Below, in pieces: positions 34,797 through 43,146 of a stretch of 64,000 nt of DNA. Every line of letters starts with the position of its first letter. Position 1 is the first letter of the stretch. The translations under genes were made by a program, and so were the position numbers. Below the pieces are notes generated by a model. The model had not been told where the DNA came from, did no database searches, and was given only the letters and a program-made list of their open reading frames with translations. Source of the DNA: RUG023 sp900315435 (GTDB lineage: Bacteria; Spirochaetota; Spirochaetia; Sphaerochaetales; Sphaerochaetaceae); the NCBI GenBank assembly GCA_902788205.1, contig CADAJJ010000001.1, forward strand, positions 108,128-172,127, read 5' to 3'.

Positions 34797-37700
34797 TCAG
34801 TCACTATATACCGAGCTGGTCTCTTGCCAAGCCGAATCATTTGACTTCCGCGTCCAGTTCTCGTCCACCTTGAGCTCCGGCAGCGTCTTCCACTGGAGGA
34901 AGACCGAAATGACGGGAACCCAAGAATATTTATGGTCAGATAATACAACACTTCCTGTGTATTTGCAATTTAGGGTCCAGTCGTCCATCGAGTGGATGAT
35001 CTCCAGTCCGAGGGAACTGAGGTTGAAATTCGTCTGCCGGATACCTCCTCCGAACACATCAAAAGAGCGAGCCAGGTCCTGCCACATCTCTTTCCACTGG
35101 AAAGTGTCGTTCTCGTAATAGGTGAAGAAGCTGGTGTTGGAGGATGCCATCGAGAATTTCACATCCAGGAACTCGGCGATGGAAAAACCGAGCGAGATCT
35201 TGAAGGAAAGGTTGGTCGCGTACCGGTCCTGATAGTTGACCGTCATGGTCGAGCCGAGGTCGCAAGAAAAGGTGACACGACGTTTCCACCAGACCAATTT
35301 GCCATTGGCCAAATCCACTATGGTGATCCATGTATACCTCTCCAGCTCATCGCGCGGACCGTTCCAGCTCCAGGTCGTCTTGACCGGCCCCCATGCCAGA
35401 CCGGTAGAAAGGGAATTGAAGTAGTGCATTCCGTAGCTGTCGTTGTCGTTCTGATAGTCATAGCTGCCGGAGAAGGTCCAGCCGAAAAGCCTCAACGCCG
35501 CCGAACCAATCGAGGCGAATGGATACCAGAACTCGTCCGCCTTGTACTCCTGGGTCTGGTAGGTGCCCTTCACGCTGGCGGTAAGGAACCTGGTGTCCAA
35601 CCCCACGGACAATGTTCCCAAATCCCTTTCCAGAGGCCCCCCCTCTTCCTGGGCCGAGAACTTGAAGGATCCGGAAAGGGTCCATGGGCCGGCTTTGTAG
35701 GTGACCGACGGCGTCACCGACTGGGTGAGCGGCGGCAACACCCACGTCATGGTCGGGGTCAAGGTTCCCTTGGGCAGGGTGAAGCTTTTGGAGAGCGCCA
35801 TCTGGTGGGTGGTCACCGTGCGTTTGTTGAACGCTCCTCTGGTTGTCTCCGAGGTGGTGGCCTCCGTATCGGTAGCGCTGCTATAGGTGGTTGTCTCCGA
35901 GTACGTATAGAGTTTCTGGGTCAGCGTGTAGGAAAGGCCGATAATCGGGATGGCGCTCTTGGTAGTCGAGGAAAGGGTGAAGTCCTTGGTCTTCCGGGTG
36001 CTTTTCGAAGCATCATAGGTACTTGTGTAGGAAGGATCCAGTTCCTCGCTGAAGGTGAACCAGTTCCCGTCGGCAACCGAGTCAAAGAGCAGGGAGCCCT
36101 TGGTCTGGTTGTACCGGTACCGGGTATCCTCCCAGTCGAACGTGTTGTTCTGGCTCGAACCGGTCTGGGTCAGGTTCTCGCTGAGCGAGTAGGTCAACGC
36201 CACCGACCGGGGCTTTTTGGTCGTTGTGGAGGTGCTGGAGTGCGCCTTGAAGGCACTCTCCAGCATCGCGTTTACCAGCGGGTCGGCGGAAACCTCGCTC
36301 GCCTTTCTGACGTGTTCGGCCTCTTCTTCCTGCTCCACCTGGGTCTTGGTCGCCGGGACGTTCGTGCCTTCCTCGCGGAAGGAGAAGATGGTGCCGCCCA
36401 TGGTCGCCTTGAGGCTGGGAAGCGTCACCGAGTTCAGGACATAGCCGTAGGTGTTGCTGTCGCTATCCCGCAGCCATTTGTAGGTGGCCGAGGCCTCGGC
36501 AGTGGTGACACTCAGGTTCTTGAGGAGGTTGTTGTCCCACCAGGCCGGGAGCTTGAAGGTACCGCTGGCCTTCCAGGTATAGGTGGTCACCTCGCTGGAA
36601 TAGGTGGTCGGCCAGTCGGCACCCCAGAGATGGTCCATCGAGAAACTGGTGAAGCGGTTGGTGTAGGCGCGTTTCACCTTCGGATCCGAGTAGAGCGGCA
36701 TCGAAAGGGTCAGGGAGAGCGTCTGGGTCTTCAGCGCGACCTCGCTTTCCACAAGGTACCGAGTCTTCGGATAGGAGCTGTAGCTGGTAAGGGTATCCTT
36801 CCCTGTCGTGGTCGTGGCGATTCTTCCGTCGAATTTCAAGGAAAGCCGCTTTCCCAAGAGATTGTTCTCGGTTACCAGACCCCCTACCAGACCGCTGTTC
36901 TGGTAGCTGTCGGCGATCAAAACCATGTAGGAGCCGCTATCCCTCGCCCATTGCTGGAACCTGCCTAGGCTTTCCCCCTGTCCAAGCGAACGATAGACCG
37001 AGCCATCCAGCACCTTCACCGCCCCGTCGTCGGTCTCCAGCAGACGCGTGAAGCTTGAGGAGGAACCATTGGAGACTCCCGGATAGGTACCATAGAACTC
37101 GAAGGTGGTGTTGACGAACCAGCCGCGGTCGCTCTCGATGCCGATGGCAGGGTTGCCCAGCATCCGGCTGCCGGGAAAGACGAAGAACGGAAGCCAGAGG
37201 ACCGGAACCCGTCCAATGGAAAGATAGGCGTTCTCGATGAACATGTCGCCGTTGTCCATGACGGCGAGCTTGCTGGCGGTAATCGACGAGTAGGAGTGGA
37301 CCGGGTTGTTGGTGATCGAGCCGTGGCGGAAGAAAATCAGTCCTTGGTTGGTGTCGTAAGTGATCTCGTCGCCTTTGGTGTAGAACTCGACCTTCTCGTC
37401 CTTGCTGTTGGTACGCTCGGTCTCGGTCATTCCACCGGTAATCTTCAGCAAGGAGTCCTGCCAGTCGAAGGTGATGATGTCGCCCAGCATGCCCTGCACC
37501 GCCGCATCGGGGTCCAGGTCGGTATAGACGACCCCGCCCATGGCGGAGAACAGGGTGTGGTCGGCATCGACGATCACCTTGTCGGCATCCAGCTCCTTTT
37601 CTTTCCCGCTGGTGTCCTGGGAGATGCGAATCATCGCCCGTACGTCGCCAACAAGCGTCACCAAGGAGCCGTCGCCCACCTTCCGCATCCGTTCGGCGTT

Positions 37701-37976
37701 CTCGATCCGCATCTGATAGCTGTGCTCGCCAGCTTCCCTTTGGGAATCCTCTCCTTCCCCTGCATCGCCGGCCAATGCCAGGAGACGGGCCCTGAGCTCG
37801 TCGTCCGACATGCCGAGGACAGCCATGCCACGCTGGCTGGCCATCTGCTCAAGCTCATACCGGTTGGCTGTGGAAACCAAGCTCCTCGACAAGGTGTCCG
37901 CATGAAGAGGAAGGCACTCCAGCTGGAGTGCCATAGCGCACAAGATAGCCAAATAGTGTCGTCTATGTGTTGCCAT
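34797..37976 (-). CDS. lptD: LptD-like outer-membrane assembly protein
   Basis: The product is 1,059 residues with an N-terminal signal-like segment (LAILCAMALQLECLPLHADT). Next comes an OstA-like periplasmic beta-jellyroll region, about residues 100-250: GVVYTDLDPDAAVQGMLGDI, KVEFYTKGDEITYDTNQGL. LPFFVFPGSRMLGNPAIGIESD marks the start of a large barrel made of many aromatic Ser/Thr-rich strands. LptD carries lipopolysaccharide to the outer leaflet in proteobacteria; the cargo in this organism is not evident. It lies between uvrA, whose end it overlaps by 14 bases, and phoH. Confidence 0.82.
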   Translation of the reverse strand: MATHRRHYLAILCAMALQLECLPLHADTLSRSLVSTANRYELEQMASQRGMAVLGMSDDELRARLLALAGDAGEGEDSQREAGEHSYQMRIENAERMRKVGDGSLVTLVGDVRAMIRISQDTSGKEKELDADKVIVDADHTLFSAMGGVVYTDLDPDAAVQGMLGDIITFDWQDSLLKITGGMTETERTNSKDEKVEFYTKGDEITYDTNQGLIFFRHGSITNNPVHSYSSITASKLAVMDNGDMFIENAYLSIGRVPVLWLPFFVFPGSRMLGNPAIGIESDRGWFVNTTFEFYGTYPGVSNGSSSSFTRLLETDDGAVKVLDGSVYRSLGQGESLGRFQQWARDSGSYMVLIADSYQNSGLVGGLVTENNLLGKRLSLKFDGRIATTTTGKDTLTSYSSYPKTRYLVESEVALKTQTLSLTLSMPLYSDPKVKRAYTNRFTSFSMDHLWGADWPTTYSSEVTTYTWKASGTFKLPAWWDNNLLKNLSVTTAEASATYKWLRDSDSNTYGYVLNSVTLPSLKATMGGTIFSFREEGTNVPATKTQVEQEEEAEHVRKASEVSADPLVNAMLESAFKAHSSTSTTTKKPRSVALTYSLSENLTQTGSSQNNTFDWEDTRYRYNQTKGSLLFDSVADGNWFTFSEELDPSYTSTYDASKSTRKTKDFTLSSTTKSAIPIIGLSYTLTQKLYTYSETTTYSSATDTEATTSETTRGAFNKRTVTTHQMALSKSFTLPKGTLTPTMTWVLPPLTQSVTPSVTYKAGPWTLSGSFKFSAQEEGGPLERDLGTLSVGLDTRFLTASVKGTYQTQEYKADEFWYPFASIGSAALRLFGWTFSGSYDYQNDNDSYGMHYFNSLSTGLAWGPVKTTWSWNGPRDELERYTWITIVDLANGKLVWWKRRVTFSCDLGSTMTVNYQDRYATNLSFKISLGFSIAEFLDVKFSMASSNTSFFTYYENDTFQWKEMWQDLARSFDVFGGGIRQTNFNLSSLGLEIIHSMDDWTLNCKYTGSVVLSDHKYSWVPVISVFLQWKTLPELKVDENWTRKSNDSAWQETSSVYSD

Positions 37977-40800
37977 GCAGAATCTTATTCAGATAATAGC
38001 CTGTATAAGATTGCTTGCAAAGAGAAACATCTTCCGGGGTTCCCTGGGTGACGATCGTCCCTCCTTCGTCTCCCCCTTCCGGTCCGAGGTCGATCAGCCA
38101 GTCAGCCTGCTTGATCACATCCAGGTTGTGCTCGATCAGCACTACGGTGTTGCCTTTGTCCACCAGCCGGTTGAGCACCTCCATCAGCTTCTTCACATCG
38201 GCGAAGTGCAGGCCGGTGGTCGGCTCATCCAGCACGTACAGGGTCCTGCCGGTACCCATCTTGGAAAGCTCATTGCTCAGCTTGACCCGCTGGGCCTCGC
38301 CCCCGCTGAGAGTCAGCGCGCTCTGTCCCAGCTTGATGTAATCGAGGCCGACGCTGCAGAGGGTATCGATCTTCCGCTTGATGGCCGGGAAAGCGCTGAA
38401 GAACTGGCTGGCCTCGGCCATGGTCATATCCAGGACATCCGCGATATTCTTCCCTTTGAAAGTGACCGCAAGGGTTTCCTTGTTGAAGCGTTTGCCATGG
38501 CAGACGTCACAGGTAACAAAGACGTCGGGCAGGAAGTTCATCTCGATCTTCAGCGTTCCGTCCCCGTGGCAGTTCTCGCACCGCCCACCCGGGACATTGA
38601 AGCTGAAGCGTCCACTCTTGTAGCCCCGCGCCTTGCTCTCGGGAAGCTCTGCGAACAGGCTGCGGATCGGGTCGAAGACTCCGACATAGGTTGCCGGGTT
38701 GGAGCGCGGGGTACGCCCGATTGGCGTCTGGTCGATATTGATCACCTTGTCGATGAAGCCGGTACCGGTCAGCTTGGTGTACCCTTCGAAGGTGTCAGGC
38801 TTCTTGGCAAGCCTGCGCTTGACTGCAGGGAGCAGCACCTCGTTGAGCAATGTGCTCTTGCCGCTGCCGGAGACGCCGGTAAAGACCACCAGCTTGCCAA
38901 GAGGGATGTCGACGTCGACCCCTTTCAGGTTGTGCATCCTCGCCCCTTCGAGTTTCAGATGGTGGCCGTTTCCCCTTCTCCGCTCCTTGGGAATGTCGAT
39001 GGTCAGCGTATGGGAGAGGAACTGGCCGGTGATCGACTTGGGATTCCTTTCGATTTCGGCAGGGGTGCCCTGGGCGGTGATATAGCCGCCTTCGACTCCC
39101 GCTCCCGGTCCCAGGTCGACCACATAGTCGGCCTGGCGGATCGTATCCTCGTCATGCTCGACCACCAGGACGGTGTTGCCCAGGTCCCGAAGGTTCTTCA
39201 ACGTGTCGATCAGTTGCTGGTTGTCCCGCTGGTGGAGCCCGATTGACGGCTCGTCCAGGACATAGAGCACCCCGCTCAGGGCGCTGCCGATCTGGGTGGC
39301 AAGCCTGATGCGCTGGGCCTCGCCGCCGCTCAAGGTGGCGCTGGCGCGGTCGATGGTCAGGTACTGCAGTCCGACGTTGTTCAGAAAGGTCAGTCGGGCA
39401 CGGATTTCCTTCAGGATTTGTCCGGCAATCTTCTGCTGGTTCTCGGTCAAGACAAGCTCGTTGAAGAATTTCAGGGAATCGCGGACGGAGAGATGGGTCG
39501 CCTCGATGATGTTCTTGCCGTTCAGGGTGACCGCAAGCGCCTCGGGTCTGAGGCGGTCGCCGTGGCAGACCGGACAGACCGATTCCTTCATGAACTGTCC
39601 CATCCAGACCTTGATCTGCATGCTCTGCGTCTCGCGGTAACGCCTCCACATCTCCTTGAGCAGGCCGGGATAGGGTTTGTTGACCGTCTCCTCGCCGTTT
39701 TTGTAGACGTAGTGCATCGTAATCGGTTCCTCGGTGCCGTAGAGGATTTTCTGGATGATTTCCTTCGGCAGCTTGTCGAAGGGAGTGTCCAGCGAGAAAT
39801 GGTAGGCGGCGGCCAAAGCCTCGAAGGGGACGCGTGACCAGGCGGCATCCGGATTGTTTGTCACCACAGCCCCCTGGTTGAAGGACAGGCTGTAATCGGG
39901 AATCAGCAGGTCAGGGTCGAACTCCGTCTTGACACCCAAACCGTTGCACTCGGGACATGCTCCGTAGGGATTGTTGAAGGAGAAAAGCCGTGGTTCGATC
40001 TCGGGAAGGGTGATGCCGCAAAAAGGGCAGCTGTTCTTCTCGCTGAAAATCTGTTCGGTCTCATTTCTGTCGGAGCCGATGAAAGTGACCTTCACCAGGC
40101 CGCCCGTCATCTCGTCACAGGTCTCGATCGAGTCGGCAAGCCGTTGCCTGTCCTCCTTGCGGATGACCAGACGGTCCACCACCACGTCGATTGTGTGCTT
40201 GACCTGCTTCTCCAGCTTGGGAACATCGTCGACCAAGTACATCGTCCCATCCACCTTGACCCGTTGATACCCCGCTTTCTTCGCATCATCAAAGACCTTC
40301 TTGTACTCGCCCTTGCGCCTGATGGCGATCGGGGCGCTGACCATGATTCGGGTCCCTTCGCCATGGGAGAACACGACATCGATGATCTGGTCCACCGACA
40401 TCTCGCTGATCTCCCTTCCACAGTTCGGGCAATGGGGGACGCCACAGCGCGCCCAGAGCAGGCGGTAATAGTCATAGATCTCGGTGATGGTACCCACCGT
40501 GGAACGCGGGTTCTTATGGGTCGATTTCTGCTCGATGGCGATTGCAGGCTGCAACCCCTCCATGTAGTCGACATCAGGCTTTTCCATCCGCCCCAGGAAC
40601 ATGCGCGCATAGGCGGAAAGGCTTTCCACATACCGTCTCTGTCCTTCGGCGAAGATGGTGTCGAAGGCAAGACTGCTCTTACCCGAGCCGGAGAGGCCGC
40701 TGATGACGATCAGCTTGTTTTTCTCCAGCGTCAGGTCGATATTCTTCAGATTGTGCTCGCGGGCACCTTTGATGATCAGCTGGTTCTGCATAGGTAACAT
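37963..40800 (-). CDS. uvrA: Excinuclease ABC subunit UvrA
   Basis: UvrA, 945 residues, is the damage-recognition ATPase of nucleotide excision repair. Two ABC modules have Walker A motifs ISGLSGSGKSSLAFD and FTGVSGSGKSTLLNE, signatures LSGGEAQRIRLATQ and LSGGEAQRVKLSNEL, and zinc-binding cysteines (CPNCGRE, CPFCG with CPECNG, CENCHGDG with CDVCHG). The ATG at 40800 is kept; the ATG at 40791 is the other possible start, three codons later. The first lies five bases after the -10 box and the second would have an 8-base leader; neither has a Shine-Dalgarno sequence. First gene of the uvrA-lptD-phoH-pgpH-ybeY-corC-like unit. Confidence 0.97.
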   Translation of the reverse strand: MLPMQNQLIIKGAREHNLKNIDLTLEKNKLIVISGLSGSGKSSLAFDTIFAEGQRRYVESLSAYARMFLGRMEKPDVDYMEGLQPAIAIEQKSTHKNPRSTVGTITEIYDYYRLLWARCGVPHCPNCGREISEMSVDQIIDVVFSHGEGTRIMVSAPIAIRRKGEYKKVFDDAKKAGYQRVKVDGTMYLVDDVPKLEKQVKHTIDVVVDRLVIRKEDRQRLADSIETCDEMTGGLVKVTFIGSDRNETEQIFSEKNSCPFCGITLPEIEPRLFSFNNPYGACPECNGLGVKTEFDPDLLIPDYSLSFNQGAVVTNNPDAAWSRVPFEALAAAYHFSLDTPFDKLPKEIIQKILYGTEEPITMHYVYKNGEETVNKPYPGLLKEMWRRYRETQSMQIKVWMGQFMKESVCPVCHGDRLRPEALAVTLNGKNIIEATHLSVRDSLKFFNELVLTENQQKIAGQILKEIRARLTFLNNVGLQYLTIDRASATLSGGEAQRIRLATQIGSALSGVLYVLDEPSIGLHQRDNQQLIDTLKNLRDLGNTVLVVEHDEDTIRQADYVVDLGPGAGVEGGYITAQGTPAEIERNPKSITGQFLSHTLTIDIPKERRRGNGHHLKLEGARMHNLKGVDVDIPLGKLVVFTGVSGSGKSTLLNEVLLPAVKRRLAKKPDTFEGYTKLTGTGFIDKVINIDQTPIGRTPRSNPATYVGVFDPIRSLFAELPESKARGYKSGRFSFNVPGGRCENCHGDGTLKIEMNFLPDVFVTCDVCHGKRFNKETLAVTFKGKNIADVLDMTMAEASQFFSAFPAIKRKIDTLCSVGLDYIKLGQSALTLSGGEAQRVKLSNELSKMGTGRTLYVLDEPTTGLHFADVKKLMEVLNRLVDKGNTVVLIEHNLDVIKQADWLIDLGPEGGDEGGTIVTQGTPEDVSLCKQSYTGYYLNKILHGNT

Positions 40801-40805
40801 TTGTG

Positions 40806-40834
40806 AATATACCGAGAGGGCAAAGGCATGTCAA
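40806..40834 (-). promoter_or_regulatory. uvrA promoter overlapping the ispG stop codon
   Basis: TTGACA (40829-40834), 17-base spacer, TATATT (40806-40811). The TGA of ispG lies inside TTGACA. It is close to consensus and drives a six-gene unit. Confidence 0.75.
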
Positions 40835-41868
40835 TGAAAGGACTTGACCGACTCCAGCAGCACCCGCTTGGCGTCCTTCACGTCTACCTTCTGGCTCAGG
40901 ACACCTCTCTTGTAGAGGAATACCGAGTTCCCGATACCGGTGATCGCCAAGTCGGCGTTCTTTGCCTCGCCGGGGCCATTGACCTGGCAACCCATGATGG
41001 CGACGGTCATGGTCTTGGGAATGGAAAGCAGCTCCTGCTCCACCGAGGCGAGGAAGCCTTGGGAGTCGAAGGAACAGCGGCCACAACGCGGACAACTGAC
41101 CACGCGTATTCCCTGCCTGCGCAGGCCAAGGGTCCGCAACAGTTCCACGCCTGCCTGGACCTCGGTCTCGATCGGTCCCGTAATGGAAATGCGCAACGTC
41201 CCTCCGATTCCCTCGGAAAGAAGCCTCCCCAGGACCCAAGTGGAGCGGGTCACCGAGCTGACCACGCTGCCTGCCTCGGTCACTCCAAGGTGCAAGGGAT
41301 AATCGCTCTGCGCGGCGAACAGTCTCGCCGCCCGATAATCCTCGTCCGGGTCTGAGGATTTCAGGGAGACGACGCAGTTGGTAAAGCCGGCCTGCTCTGC
41401 CCAGTCCAGATACTCCAGAGCATAGTCGACCATCCTTTGGGCCGGGTCGGGGTTGCCCGTCCGTGGCAGCGAACCTTTGTTCAAGCCGATGCGGATGGCG
41501 ATATCATGGTCCTTGGCTGCAGCAAATACCTCGTCGACCTTCCAGCGCGCACCGATATTTCCCGGGTTGATCCGGATGGCATGGGCGCCGCACGCAATCG
41601 CGTCCAAAGCGCATTTCCAGTCAAAATGGATGTCCGCGACCACCGGCATCGGGCTGCGCCTGCAGATTTCCTTGAAGGAGTCGTGGTCCTCGAGATGGGG
41701 ATAGGAATACCGGATGATATCGCACCCCATCGTGTGCAGGGTTCCCATCCGCCGCATCAATGCGTCGATTTCTCCGCTTGCATGGGGAATCGGACAATCG
41801 TACATCGTCTGTACGGATACCGGGTTACCCCCGCCGATGAGCACATTGCCAACATGGACCAATCGCAT
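40831..41868 (-). CDS. ispG: 4-hydroxy-3-methylbut-2-enyl diphosphate synthase
   Basis: IspG (GcpE), 345 residues from the ATG at 41868, makes HMBPP in the MEP isoprenoid pathway. The N-terminal TIM-barrel part (VHVGNVLIGGGNPVSVQTM, ADIHFDWKCALDA) and the C-terminal [4Fe-4S] domain (VSCPRCGRCSFDSQG and MGCQVNGPGEAKNADLAITG) are complete. AGAGG precedes the ATG; an in-frame TTG at 41898 is rejected. A weak promoter (TTGCAC-17-CAACAT, 41889-41917) lies upstream. Confidence 0.95.
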   Translation of the reverse strand: MRLVHVGNVLIGGGNPVSVQTMYDCPIPHASGEIDALMRRMGTLHTMGCDIIRYSYPHLEDHDSFKEICRRSPMPVVADIHFDWKCALDAIACGAHAIRINPGNIGARWKVDEVFAAAKDHDIAIRIGLNKGSLPRTGNPDPAQRMVDYALEYLDWAEQAGFTNCVVSLKSSDPDEDYRAARLFAAQSDYPLHLGVTEAGSVVSSVTRSTWVLGRLLSEGIGGTLRISITGPIETEVQAGVELLRTLGLRRQGIRVVSCPRCGRCSFDSQGFLASVEQELLSIPKTMTVAIMGCQVNGPGEAKNADLAITGIGNSVFLYKRGVLSQKVDVKDAKRVLLESVKSFH

Positions 41869-41888
41869 CGTTCTGCCTCTCGGGCACC

Positions 41889-41917
41889 ATGTTGGCAAGA
41901 AAACGTGCTTTGTGCAA
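41889..41917 (-). promoter_or_regulatory. Possible ispG promoter
   Basis: TTGCAC (41912-41917), 17-base spacer, CAACAT (41889-41894). The -10 box is poor. Confidence 0.3.
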
Positions 41918-41919
41918 GA

Positions 41920-42567
41920 TTACTTGTCCAGCCGCACCAGGTATGAGGCAACCTCGGGATGGGCGGTATTCTCCCAGGCATAGGACAGGACGCTGGAACC
42001 GGCATTGTTGACCGCCGTCGGGTCCGCCCCGCTCTTGACCAGCATTTCGACCACCAGGCTTCCGGTCGCATACCGTGCCGCCATCATCAGCGGAGTCTCG
42101 CCGATGATATCGCGATGGTTGACGTCGGCTCCTGCGTCGATCAGGCCGGTCACCACCTGGATCTCGCGTTGCTTGATCAGGGAGAACATCAGGCTGGTCA
42201 GTCCGGTGTGCTCCTCTTCCTCGTCGATCTTGCTGCCTGCCTGCAGCAACAGGTTGATGGTGGTCATGTAGGAGTGTCCTGCCGCATACATCAGCGCGGT
42301 CCTGCCCTTGCTGTCACGGAGGTTCGGGTCAGCTCCGCTCTTGAGCAGGAGCTTGACGATTTCCGGGTCGCAGTTGTTTCTCACCGCCACCATCAGCGGC
42401 GTCTTTCCGCTGCCGCTGCGGGTATTCACATAGGCTCCGGAGAGGAGGAACTGCTCGATCTTCCGATAGTCCCCGTCCACGTAGAGGCTCGGTGCGGTAA
42501 GCCCCTGCTGCAGGGTCACCTCTTCCGCGCCGGTAGTCTGATAGGATTGCTTTCGATTGTTGAACAT
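41920..42567 (-). CDS. Ankyrin-repeat protein
   Basis: The product is 215 residues and is essentially all ankyrin repeats: GKTPLMVAVRNNCDPEIVKLL, KGRTALMYAAGHSYMTTINLL, GLTSLMFSLIKQREIQVVTGLI, GETPLMMAARYATGSLVVEML and a final SSVLSYAWENTAHPEV. No signal peptide is seen, so it is probably cytosolic and mediates protein contacts. The ATG at 42567 is chosen; the frame upstream to 42690 crosses the V-ATPase terminator. TATACT lies about 20 bases before the ATG. The binding partner is unknown. Confidence 0.85.
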   Translation of the reverse strand: MFNNRKQSYQTTGAEEVTLQQGLTAPSLYVDGDYRKIEQFLLSGAYVNTRSGSGKTPLMVAVRNNCDPEIVKLLLKSGADPNLRDSKGRTALMYAAGHSYMTTINLLLQAGSKIDEEEEHTGLTSLMFSLIKQREIQVVTGLIDAGADVNHRDIIGETPLMMAARYATGSLVVEMLVKSGADPTAVNNAGSSVLSYAWENTAHPEVASYLVRLDK

Positions 42568-42615
42568 GTACTGCCCCCCATTTCCAGTATACCAGTATTT
42601 TTTCGGGCATCCACC

Positions 42616-42655
42616 AAAAAGATGACCGGCACCCCAAGAGGGAGCGCCGGTCATC
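42616..42655 (-). terminator. V-ATPase operon terminator
   Basis: Ten-base stem GATGACCGGC/GCCGGTCATC (42621-42630 and 42646-42655), followed on the minus strand by TTTTT. Confidence 0.85.
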
Positions 42656-42682
42656 AAGCCACCGTTGTCTGGTGTGTCGGCT

Positions 42683-43114
42683 TCAGCCAAGCATCAACAT
42701 ACCGAACACAAGGGTGAACAGTGCGACGGTCTCGACAATACCGATGACCATGAAGTAGTTCGCGGTACCCTTTCCCGTCTCTGCGAAAGCATCGCAGGCG
42801 CAGGCGGCACAACGCCCCTGCATGAAGGCGGACAGACCGATGGCGAGGCCGCCGAACAGGCCGACACCAAGACCAAGCAACGGATCAATGGTCGCGACCG
42901 CGTTCTTGATGAAGGTCATCAGCAGGAACCCGTAAATGGTCTGGGTGAGAGGAACACCTCCGAAAGCGACGAGGATGAAGGGTGCCGGCTTGCCGTTCGC
43001 ATAGCACTTCTTCCATCCACCGACAGCCGCGGAGCATGCAGCTCCCGCGCCGAGACCAGAGCCAAGGGCAGAAAGGCCGAGGGCACACGCCATACCGATA
43101 AATGCAACGTTCAT
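42683..43114 (-). CDS. atpK: V-type ATP synthase subunit K (c-ring)
   Basis: K subunit, 143 residues with four membrane helices, forming the ion-carrying ring. TM4 has the essential carboxylate in FMVIGIVETVALF (E128). TM2 has the FGGVPLTQTIYG motif (T57, Q58) and TM3 has Q99. Those positions match the Na+ ligands known in the Enterococcus hirae NtpK ring, which suggests Na+ rather than H+ coupling. It is the last gene of the operon and precedes the terminator. Confidence 0.95.
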   Translation of the reverse strand: MNVAFIGMACALGLSALGSGLGAGAACSAAVGGWKKCYANGKPAPFILVAFGGVPLTQTIYGFLLMTFIKNAVATIDPLLGLGVGLFGGLAIGLSAFMQGRCAACACDAFAETGKGTANYFMVIGIVETVALFTLVFGMLMLG

Positions 43115-43146
43115 AGTTTACTCCTTGTTGTTGCCAAACAACGATG

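Noticed and set aside
40800..40860. SOS (LexA) box at uvrA
   Set aside because: Neither the CTGT-N8-ACAG nor the Bacillus-type operator was seen around the promoter.
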